A stretch of 64,000 nucleotides of DNA from Castanea sativa (lineage: Eukaryota; Streptophyta; Magnoliopsida; Fagales; Fagaceae), in contig NC_134017.1 of NCBI RefSeq assembly GCF_040712315.1, positions 30,001 through 94,000 of the forward strand, read 5' to 3'. Shown piece by piece: positions 12,101-24,100 of this stretch. The notes under the pieces were generated by a model, which saw only the letters and a list, made by a program, of their open reading frames with translations, was not told the origin of the DNA and ran no database searches. The position numbers and the translations under genes were made by a program. Position 1 is the first letter of the stretch. Every line of letters begins with the position of its first letter.

Positions 12101-15100
12101 CCTGGAGAAAATGAGCCAGCCACACCTTTTCCTCTCCCTAAAAAGAGACTTGGCTTTGGTAAGTGTCCTCCAATTACTTCTATCTTACTGTTTTTATTAT
12201 CTTTCTGCGTAAAGTCTTTCATACATGTTTCTATGTTGCTTCTACCATAATGCGCTTGTTCAACATTTCAACGCAGGTCATTCAAGAGGTTTTTGTTGCT
12301 GAGAAGTGGGTAGAGGATTCTCGGAAACAGGCTACAGCCGAACTCCAGGTTAGAGTCGAGACCGAGAAAACTTTAGGCCGTGCCGTGGCAGAGAACGAGG
12401 ATCTGGCCAAAAAATTAGCAAACGAAAGGAGAGAGAGAGAGAAATAGTGCCGAGGCCGGGCTTAAAACTACCAAGGCTCAAGTGGAGGGGCAACGCAAAC
12501 TGCTGTGCCAGAAAGAAGAGGATCTATCCAAGGCTCAGCAGGAAAATTCAGACTTAAAAAAAAAGTTTGCTCGGGCCAAGGAAGAGGCTCGCAGCCTTAG
12601 TGAGACCATGGACACTGCTAAGAAGGCTTCCTACAACTAAAGGGTTAAAGCAATGAAAACCTGATTGACCGAGGAACTAGCAGAACTATGTAGGGAGTAC
12701 TGTCAACAAGTTTAGGCAGAAGCCCTAAATGTGGCAGGAGAATCCCGAGTACTTCTGAATGGAGAAGGGCTGAGAACATTTGGATTCCTGAGGACATCCG
12801 AGTGTTTGAAGACCTTCCTCCCATTTTAACTACCTCCGAGACAGTGCCTTTGATATAGCCATCTATAACTCAAGCACCTATTCCACCTCCTAAAGAACTT
12901 GCTAGCTCTGATAAAGAGAGGGAACAAGGTGACAAGGCCGAGAAGCGACCAAGCGAGCATGCTAAGCCAAATACTCCTCCACCAAAGGCGAAGGACAAAG
13001 GAAAACAAGTCCAAACCCTGTCCGAAGCTGAGCCTAAGCAGATAGAGGAGAAGGACAAAATGAAAAAGGCCACAAAGAAGTCCAAGCAAGACCCTCCACC
13101 AAAACTCAAGGCATAGGCCATCTAGGACTTTTCCTTTATGTAGGACTTCATTTTCTTCATAGCTTTTATTTTGATCCTTTTATCTTAGAATTTCATTTTC
13201 AATGTACCACTGACAGAATCAATGACAAATTCAAAAGATTGCTCTTTAATTTATTGCCAATTTCCTTGACTGAAATGTTTATCTCTTTTACCTTAATGTA
13301 AATTACATGCATAGCACAATTGTCTTAATATCCCAATGTACAAGGAAATCTTTATAATGCCTCAGTCAATACTAGTAATCAGACATGAAACTACACTCAC
13401 TTTAGCAACTTAAATCATCAGCAGATAACCTATGTATTGAAACTGTAATATCCGAAGTGCAACAGCATACAGTTAAATATATATGAATATATCTGAACTT
13501 AAAACAAGAGAAATACAGTTTAAGACTTGATTTAATGTTCAATTTAGGCATAAAGCAAACCATTAAACTTACCATGGTGTATGACCCAAGAATCAAGGCT
13601 TATTCCAATCTCAGTTAGATACTAAGAAAAATAAAATGAAGTGTTAATTTTTCCAAGGTAGATGACCTGAGGACCAAGCATAATTAAGGCTTTATTTAAT
13701 ACTTAATAAAATATCAATTTCTACGAGGTATGTGGTCCGAGGGGCCAAGCATGACCAAGTTTCTGTTTGATACTTAAGAAATAACGAATTGAAATGTTAG
13801 TTTCCCCAAAGTAGATGATCTGAGGACTCAACATAACTAAGGTTCTGTTTAACACTTAATAATATATCAATTTTCACTAGGTATGTGGTCCGAGGAGCCA
13901 AACATGACCAAGTTTCTGTTTGATATTTAAGAAATAACGAATTGAAATGTTAGTTTCCCCAAAGTAGATGATCCGAGGACCTGATGTAACTAAGGTTCCG
14001 TTTAACACTTAATAATATATCAATTTTCACAATGTATGTGGTTCGAAGAGCCAAGCATGACCAAGTTTCTGTTTGATACTTAAGAAATAACGAATTGAAA
14101 TACAGCATAGTGATAATAGAACAAAAATGGCGGAAGTGCCTTTCATTAATAGTAGTACATTCGTAGGTTATTTACATTCCAAGGACGTTGTATAACTTTT
14201 TCATCTAAGTCTGCTAGACGATATGCCCCTATACCCACTACAGAAGTGATTCGGTATGGTCCTTCCCATGTAGGTCTTAGCTTTCCCCATGCTAGGTTCT
14301 TAGCAATACCTAAGACTTTACTCAATACTAAGTCTCCCAGTGCAAGTGGCCTTAACTTTCCATGAGCATCATACCCTCGTTTGAGCTTATGTTGATAATA
14401 AGCTAGCTAAACCATGGCGGTCTCTCGCTGTTTCTCAACTAGATCCAGGTTTTTCTTTAATAAACCATTGTTGTTATTTGGGCTGAAAGAGCTTGTTCTT
14501 AACATCGGAAACCCAGTTTCCAAAGGGATCATGGCCTCGGCCCCATAAGTCATGGAGAAAGGCGTTTCCCCTGTGGATCTTCGTGGTGTAGTTCGATAAG
14601 TCCACAGAATATATGGCAATTCTTCAACCCATCTTCCCTTTGCATCATCTAGCCTCTTCTTGAGTCTACTTACTATAACTTTGTTAACTGCCTCGGCCTG
14701 CCCATTTCCTTACAGATAAGCTGGAGTGGAGTACCTATTCATGATACCTAGGTCACAATAGTATTTACTGAAGGTCTTACTATCAAACTGCATGCCATTA
14801 TCTGAAATAAGAGTATGAGGTATCCTAAACCTAGTGACAATGTTCTTACAAACGAACTTCTTTGCATCCACATCTCTAATGTTTGACAAAGGCTCAATTT
14901 CAACCCACTTAGTAAAGTAATCGGTCCCTAAAAGCAACCACATTTTATTTCCCACAGCCTTTGGGAAAGGCCCTACTATATCCAATCCCCATTGAGCGAA
15001 CGGCCAAGGACTAGACAAAGGATTAAGTACACCACCGGGTTGATGGATGTTAGGAGCAAATCTCTGGCATTGGTCACATTTTCTCGCGTAATCCTGAGCC

Positions 15101-18100
15101 TTTCTCTGCATATTGGGCCACCAATATCCCTAGGTCAGAGCTCTATGAGCTAAAGACCTTCTGCCCGTATGACTTCCACAAATCCCTTCATGCAATTCCT
15201 CCAAAAGTGACTCCGTTGCTTCAGGGTGTATACATAGCAAGTATGGCCTAGAAAAGGAGCGTTTATACAGCTTCTAATCCTTGAACAACCAAAATCAAGG
15301 TGCCTTTCTACGAACTTTATCTGCCTCAGATCTCTCCTCAGGCAAGACATCACTCTTAAGAAAGGATACTATGGGATCCATCCAACTAGGTCCGAACCTA
15401 ATTTGATGAATATGGATGGCATCAACAGCCGTCCAAGCAGGTTTCAACAAGTCTTCAACAAGAATGACTCAGGGCAAACCTTGAGCCCAAGATGTTGCAA
15501 GTGTGGCTAATGAATTAGTATGTGTGTTCCCACTTCTAGATATATGCATCAATGTAAAAGAGTCAAGTTTGGATTGTAAAGGCCTGACCCGGGTTAAATA
15601 TTCTTGCATTCTTGGATCTCTAGCCTCTAATGTCCCTAGCACTTGGCCCACGACTAACTGAGAATCCGAGAACATTTGGACTGATTTTCCACCCATCTTT
15701 TGAACCATATCCATCCCTACTAATACTGCTTCGTACTCAGCCTCATTATTAGTGGTCGAGAACCCCAATCTCAACGATTTCTCAAAAGTAATTCCTTCAG
15801 GGGATACCAAAACTAGCCCCACACCAGATCCTCTTTGATTTGTTGCCCCATCAACATACACTTTCCAAATCAGAAGTTCCTTGCACGACATTATGCCAAC
15901 TGATTTTTCATCCATGTGCAACCCCTTTACACTTTCTTCTAATGAAGGTTCAGCGAATTCTGCCACAAGATCAACAAGGACTTGGCCCTTCACAAAGGTA
16001 CGAGGCATATATTTAATATCGAAAGCCCCTAAGATAGTTCCCCATTTTGCTATCCTTCCTGAGTAATCAACACTTCGTAATACCGACTTGAGAGGGAGCT
16101 GAGTCAAAACAACAACTGTGTAGGATTGGAAATAGTGGGGAAGTTTACGCGTAGCATGCACCACGGCCAGAATCGCTTTCTCCAATGGTAAATAACGCAC
16201 CTCAGCTTCATGCAAAGACTTGCTCATATAGTAAACTAGTCTTTGTACACCACTATCATCCTGTATTAAAATCAAACTGACGGCACGGATGGCCACATCT
16301 ATATATGCAAACAGGACTTCATCTACCTCTGGCCAAGACATGATTGGTGGTCGGGAAAGGTACTCTTTAAGTTGCTGAAAAGCTAAAACACACTCTTCGG
16401 TCCATTCGAATCCCTTCCACTTATTCAACAACTGAAAGAAAGGTCTACACCTATCAGCGGACCGAGAAATAAAACTGTTGAGAGCAGCTGTCATCCTAGT
16501 CAATTTCTGAACTTCCTTTGGATTTCAAGGTGGTTGTAAGCCATGGATTGCCTGAACTTGTGTTGGGTTTACTTCTATTCCTCTATGAGTCACCATGTAA
16601 CCTAGGATTTTACCAGAGCCCACCCCAAAAGAGCATTTAAAGGCATTGAGGCGCAACTTGTACTTCCTGAGCATTTGAAAAGTGTCGTCCAAATCTTTTG
16701 CATGCATAGGCACCATCTTACTTTTCACTACCATATCATCCACATACACTTCAATAGTATTTCCCAGTTGCGACTTGAACATCCTAATCATCATCCTTTG
16801 GTAGGTAGCCCCTACGTTTTTCAACCCAAATGGCATTACCTTATAATGATAATTCCCCATAGGAGTAATGAAGGTTGTCTTCTCCTAATCATCCTAAGCC
16901 AAAGGTATTTGGTGATAGCCTTGGAAAGCATCCAAAAAACTCATCCGAAGATGTCCAACTGTAGCATCTACCAACTGATCTATGCAAGGCATTGAGAATG
17001 AATCCTTAGGACAAGCCTTGTTTAGGTCTGTGAAGTCCACGCACACTCTCCATTTCCTGTTCTTCTTCTTTACTAGCACTGTATGCGCCAACCATTCCAG
17101 ATAAAAAACTTCTTTGATTGCCCCAGTCCTTTTGAGCTTGAGCACTTCTTCCTTGACTTGACGTGCTCCTTAGAGAAACGCCGAAGTGGTTGCCTCCTTG
17201 GAATAACAGTAGGATTGACGTTCAAATGATAGCAAATGAAACTTGGATCAACCCCAGGGGCTTCATAAGGATCCCATGCAAACATGTCTATATTCTTTTT
17301 CAAAAACATAACCAATTCCATCTTCTCCTGATGTGGTAGCCGAGCACCGACTTGAAAGAGCTTTTCGGGGTTGTTACCAATAAGAAACTTTTCTAATTCT
17401 TCATATGTTGCCTCCTCTGCTGTCACCACATTGGGCGCATCCAGAGACATTAATTGCTATAAGTCCTCTGCAACTGAGACCGAGGGCTCTGGTTCAGCCT
17501 AATGTAAAACTGTAGCCAATATACACTGCCTTGCCATTGATTGGCTCCCAAGAATTTCTTCAATCAATCCCCCCAATGGGTACTTTATTTTGACATGTAG
17601 AGTTGAGGAAACAACACTTAGAGCATGCAGCCAAAGCCTTGCTAAGATGGTTGTATATGGGGAATAAGCGTCAACCACAATGAAATCCACGTCAACAATT
17701 TCCGGACCTGATTGTACGGGCAAACGAATTTGTCCCTTTGGTATGATGGCTTTTCCTTCAAAACTTATTAGTGGGGGGTCATAAGCTGTAAGATCCTCGA
17801 GTTTTAGATTAAGCCCCTTAAACAAGTCAGGGTACATAATGTCAGCACTACTACTCTGGTCAACCATCACTCTCTTCACATCATCACCCCCTATCCTTAG
17901 TGTAACCACTAGAGCATCGTCATGCGGTTGAATGGTTCCAACCTTGTCTTTATCCCAAAAGCCCAAAATAGGTGGAGTACCCCCTTTTATCCTCTTCGGC
18001 CTTAAGCCAGACTCCTCGGCGAGAATATGTGACACAGACATCACCCTAGTAGGACAGGAGTCAGTCCTACTAAGAGCAACGAAAATGACATTAATCGTTC

Positions 18101-21100
18101 CCAAGAGGGGGTGGGATGAGTTGTTCCTCTGATTAATCGAACATGAATGGCTTCCTTGTCCATTGAGCTGATACAAAAATTGCTTCAACTTTCCTTCACT
18201 AACCAACTGCTCCAGATAGTTCCATAGTGTCCGACAATTCTCGATGGTATGACCTATGTCCTGATGATATTGGCAAATGAGATTCTGATTCTGCTTTGTA
18301 AGGTCTCCAGCCATTTTGTGGGGCCATTTGAAGTATGGTTCCTTCTGGATCTTCTCCAGCAATTGATGTACCGGTTTTCAGAATACGGTATTGACAACTT
18401 GAGGAGTGGCTGAACCCGATTGCCTAGCGAAATCTCTCCTCGACCTATTGTTATTGTATCTATTCGACTTGAAATCTCTCCTCTCCTGAGGGATAACCTT
18501 CGCCTTCCCTTTACCCTGCTGCTGATCTTCCTCGACTCGTTTGTACTCGTCAATACGATCCATGAGCCGACGTACACTCCGTACAAGCTTTTTGGTCAGA
18601 GATTTCCTTAAATCTTGATCAGTTGGGATGCCCACCTTAAAAGTGTTGATCGCCACTTCATCAAAATCACCATCAATTTCATTAAACATCTCTCAGTATC
18701 TGTCATAATACGTTTTCAAGGTCTCTCCCTCCCTCATGGCCATGGACAACAATGAGTCCAAAAGCCGAGGAACTCTACTACAAGTAATGAAACAAGACCC
18801 AAACGCCCTAGTGAGCTCCATGAAGGAATCAATGAAACCCGCCTTCAGGCCGTTAAACTATCTCATAGCAACAGGTCCCAAGCTAGAGGGGAAGACCTTG
18901 CACATTAAGGTTTTATCCTTAGAGTGTACCGCCATTCTCTAATTGAAATGACTCACGTGCTCCACTAGGTCTTTTCTGCCATTATAGATGGTGAATGTGG
19001 GCTGAGCGAACCGTCGTGGAAGCTCTCCTCTTTCGATCCTACGTGTGAAAGGTGACTTGGAGATCTAGTGCAATGCCCTACTTATAGCATTGTTTCCCAA
19101 GCCCCTAGAGGAAAACTTCTTATCCCTATAACCATGAAGATCGTCCTTCTCATACGAGAAGATTTCACTAGGAGAAGTTATGGACCTTGGCCTGTAACTA
19201 CTGCCTTGGGAGCCCTCAGAAGAAGGATCAGAAAGAGATGGTGTCCTCCTCCGTCTCGCACGGCATAACTTCTTCTTAAGGTGATCAATCTCCTTCTGGA
19301 TGGCCTTGGCATAATCTTCATGGGGGACTTTACTTCCACCACGCGAACGACTCCCACCGGTGTGCACCGTATATACACTACCCTCTTGGTCCCTTTCACG
19401 TTCAAGACGTTGGAACTGATCCTCGTGTTAGGACCCTAGAGACTCTGCATGATGCGGACTCGAGTGTGCCATAATGTTTCAGTTCCTTTAACACAAGGTA
19501 ACCCACAAACGGCTCCAATTGTAAGTGCACAATTTGTACCCAGTCCAATCACGAGATGGACTCAGGCCAAAAAAGCCTTATACAATAAAATTTGTAGTGC
19601 GTGGGCTTGAAACCTAGGTTTTATGGATATTAGACAACTGGTAGGTGTGCTAGATTGTCACTATCTTCACAATTAATAGATAAAATTCTCCTTAGACATA
19701 AGCCGAGGATGACTTGTATTGCCTTTCTTTCTTTGAACAATAGACTAAAATTGAGGATGAGGTATACAATGCTTTCTTTATCTCTTTTTCTTTTCTTTGT
19801 TCTGCGATCCCCCCTTTCTAATGCCCTTTCTCTCTTCTTATATCATTCTTCTTCTTCCCTTCATATTCCACGTGTAGCACAAATCACCCCCTTAGATACT
19901 TGTCCCATCCACCACCCTTTGGAAGTCTTCAAACAATAGCTGGAAGGCCGATCATTATTGTTCAGAGGTCATTTTCCTATTAATGCGGTCAGAGAGGTAA
20001 GTGCAGGGTCTTTAATGCAGTGGTAGCAGCATTTTCCTTTGATATTTCTCATACGTTTTTTCTATAACTTGTGTAGAACGTATCTTTACCCAACAAACCT
20101 TCCTGAGTTCTCTCTCCAAACACCATGACGTGTCCTATGATCTTCACTTCACTTAGCCAATGAGATGCCCTTCCTCAGACAACCCACCAACCCTTCTAGC
20201 AAGAACTGGCTTGTGGGCTTCAAAGGCTCTGCTCGGACAGACTAGCACTACTAAGTCAGGCCCAAGGCCCAAATGTGTATTTCAACCATTCTACCCCCAC
20301 ACTATCTTTTTGTTTATATAGCAGTTACTGTAGCTTGATTTAGATTTTCTTCTCTCTTTACCTTTAACTTTTAGTTTCACTGTTTCTAGACTCACGCGAT
20401 GCATAAGAATAGATAATTATTTTGTAAAAGTGGTATAATATTTAATCTATTCTCTCTAAAAATTAAACAATTTCTAAAATTATTTTCCATCTTTCTATTT
20501 CTGCCAATAAATCATTCTATTATTTTTGAGTGTGTTTGATTGATATTATTCCTTTATAAGATGGTTCATATTCTTTGAAATTATGATATGGTGCGTTATA
20601 TTTTTCTTTTCTTTTTGTCTGTATGACTAAATTTTTTAAGTTTCAAATAAATTATTCAAATTCCTCATTATCCTAAAAGAGATTATCATGATAATAAAAA
20701 ATCATAACAAAATTATACTTGATATCACTCAAATAATTGGTAGGCTCATTCAAATGCAAAGCCAAGATTGTATTTTGATATAAATTCAAATTATCACTTC
20801 CAAAATAACTAAGTATTAACTCAAACAAAAATCAAACCAAAGCTATAAGGGAGAGAGACAACTTATGAGGGGTCAACTCTTTTGCAATTTCCCCCTTTTG
20901 CCCTTTTTCCTTGTTTGTCCATATGTGATTTATCTTTATTTTGTTTGCCTCACACTGTCACAAACACGTGAAGCATTTATCTCCACCCACTCATGGGAAT
21001 AGCTTCTTTTCAAACTTGTCTTTTATAAGTTAAAATCCACCACCCACCAAGCCAGGTAATTATAAGTTATAACCTTTTATAATTTTATTAAAAGATTTTT

Positions 21101-21159
21101 TAACAATTATTTAAAAACAAATATAGTTTTTGTTATAAAACAAATTTTGTACGTTTTGA

Positions 21160-21195
<36 letters not shown>

Positions 21196-24100
21196 AATTA
21201 ATTAATATATGTATCTTTGTCGTACTTGTGTCTTAATTTTTCAAAAATTGTCATACCAGTATCCTTGTCTGTACTTCCTAATTTATATGTTGCATTCATC
21301 AAGATGAGAATCCTATTTCAAATTCCTTTTGTGTGAAAAAGAAGTCTTTTCGTTTATAAACATTAGAAGATTCCTCATTTAAGTTCTTGTCTTTAAAACA
21401 TTCTCTAGTAAAGTTGAAATCAGAAGAGATTTATGCGTTTAAGATCTACGTATCTGCTTCTCAAAAAAAAAAAAAATCTATGTATCTATAAAGTAAAGAA
21501 ATGGAACCTAAATAAGTGATTCCATTTAATTAATCTGGAAACAAGAGAATTACCAAGGGTAACAAATGAATTTGGGTGGTACAATCAACACATCTAGATG
21601 TCTCTTAAACCATTACAATTTATGATCAATTTACGGTTGTTGTTGATTTTTTCGTGTTTGAGTACGTTGTTGAGGTTAGTATTTTTATGTTTAATGCATT
21701 GACACCCCGGTTTTTTTTTTCATCCTCTTCTTTTCTGATATAGTTTTTAATAATTTTTTCTAAAGGTCTGTGCCTACAAAGATGGAGAGGTTATAATTGA
21801 CACTGCTGCTGGAGTGCTTGGTAATTATGATCCTCGTCCAGTGCAGCCTGATAGCCTTTTTCCTGTTTTCTCTGTGACAAAGGCTATCACAGCGGGAATG
21901 TTACATTGGTTGGTTGACAACGGGTGCGTTATAGAATGCCCAAAACAACTAACGTTTTCAATTGTTTTGGCAGTGTGTATTTGAATGATGGGTGTACAGA
22001 TAGTCTGTATTTGTCCATCCACTTGAAAATTTGGTGTACAATGGAGAGTTTAAGTCAATCTCAATGACATCAAAATACTAGCATGATGTGAAAAATATAA
22101 ATGCATGGCCAAACATCAGTGTATTTTAAATTGAAATATGATAAATAAATGCATGACTCACATGTACTTTAATAATTAATAAACTTTTGACATAATTTCT
22201 GTAATTCTAGAATGAAGTAATTATAAACCATATCATATACCCTTGTTTTCCCAAATCTTTATTTTTTTTTCTTTTGCACTGTTGATAAATCTCAATTCTA
22301 AACATTTACATACACCATGTCAAAACTTAGGATGTTTCTTTTCTTTTTCTTTTTTTCTTTTTTTGCTGGGGGGGAGGGGTGGGTTGGGGGTACTTCTACA
22401 CATGTATTGATGCTTTCTTGAACACTGACAAAGGTACACAACTTTAAAACCTAAAACTTTTATTTTACGTGTAATTACAAATGTAGAAATTCATTAATAA
22501 TTGTTTTCTGGGCATATTATCTGGACTTTAATATTTGTTTATGAACATTTTATTGCCCAGAAAGCTGAAGCTCGAGGAAAATGTTGCAAATGTCTGGCCA
22601 GAGTTTGGATCAAATAGGAAAGATCTCATCAAGGTTTAAATTTTATCTCACTTTCTGCTAAACTTCTCCCTGTATCAACTGTCATTCTTAATTAACTTTT
22701 TGTTTGATTTTTTCCCATTATCTTTCTAGGTCCATCATGTGCTTAACCATACATCTGGTCTTCATAATGCTTTAGCAAACATCATCAGAGAAGATCCTTT
22801 ACAATTGTCTGACTGGGATGAGTGTTTGAATCATATTGCTTTGTCAGTACCTGCGACTGAACCTGGCCAAGAGCAGTTGTATCACTATCTATCTTTTGGC
22901 TGGCTATGTGGTGGCATTATTGAGGTATAATTGCTTGCCAATATGTCAGAATATTCTGATCGTGTTTAAATTTATCTAAACTCTCTGCTGAAATATTTTA
23001 TGCCCGGTTGGGACCTCTGAATAAACTAGTGAAATAAAATATGGTATTTGATTATCATCTGTTCCCTATTGGAATTTTAGGTTGAGGAAGTTACGTTGAA
23101 AACTGTTTAAATACTGAAAAACTATTGTTTGAACTCACATTCCAAACGGGCCTAATCTTTCCCCCTTAGTTTAGGGACATGGTCTAATAGCCCCTAAACA
23201 TGGTAAAACTGGGTTTTACTCTGACTTCCTTGATGACAAAGAAAAATTTTGAGGCTCGATAAAGATTTTATTTTCCTGCCTTATACATGTCCACTTCATT
23301 TGTTTTGATACATTTAATCTCGCTCTCTCTCTCTCTCTCTCTCTCTTTAACACTCCCATGGAGCTAGACTGTTGATCTCTTCATTCTATTAGCAATGGCC
23401 GTTTAGGAGTTGGTGCATCTTTCAAATATCATGTTTTTTCTAGCATGCCTTCTGTGTTTGGATTGTAAGTTTAATCTGGACTGACAGATCTATTGGAGAC
23501 ATCAAAGTGCTTTATTAATCTTGTGGTTTTTTTATTCTTGAAAACTTCCTTGATATTCTAAACCTTACCTTCTCTGCTGTTCTAATATTCTGTTTGGATA
23601 TAATAGCGCGCATCTGGGAAAAAATTTAAGGAGATTCTTGAAGAAGCATTCATTCATCCCCTCCAAATTGAAGGCGAGTTATATATCGGAATTCCTCCAG
23701 GCAAGTGTTGGACTTTTACTTTGTTAATTCTCTTGCTTCTTTATGTAGAATATTTGTACACATGATTGTATTGTATTCTTCTCTAATTTACGTTGAACTA
23801 CAGTTTAGTTTATGTTTCTAGAGGTTAATTTATTTAGTGTTGTGGTACTTATTTGAGGGGAAAAAGACTTTGTTTATAGTAATTATTGTTTGTGAAAAAT
23901 AGTGTTAGTGGTAGCTGGGCTATTATCTTCCTTGTCACCATGTGCAATGGCTCCCTCTTCAGGTGTGGAATCTCGACTTGCAACACTTACAATTGATAAA
24001 GATGATCTTCAGAAGCTCTTAGGCATCAGCAGTCGTCTTGCAACGCGTACACTAAATAAAGATGATCATGAGAAGCTCTCACGCGTCATCAGTCGTTTTG

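Larger units (their letters stand above)
9216..20301 (-). mobile_element. Tat-type Ty3/Gypsy LTR retrotransposon E1 in the fusion-gene intron
   Basis: 11,086-bp element in reverse orientation, with LTRs at 9216-10011 and 19520-20301. The target duplication is CTATT (9211-9215) versus CTATC (20302-20306), one mismatch. On the minus strand from the right: LTR, primer site, gag-pro-pol, a 153-bp tandem repeat; then, on the + strand, a long antisense gene, then the left LTR. Dual RNase H domains and an extra ORF between pol and the 3' LTR are features of the Tat lineage (Retand/Grande-like). Gag-pol has several stops and one frameshift, so it is not autonomous now. The host exons on both sides are undamaged. 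Confidence 0.88.
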
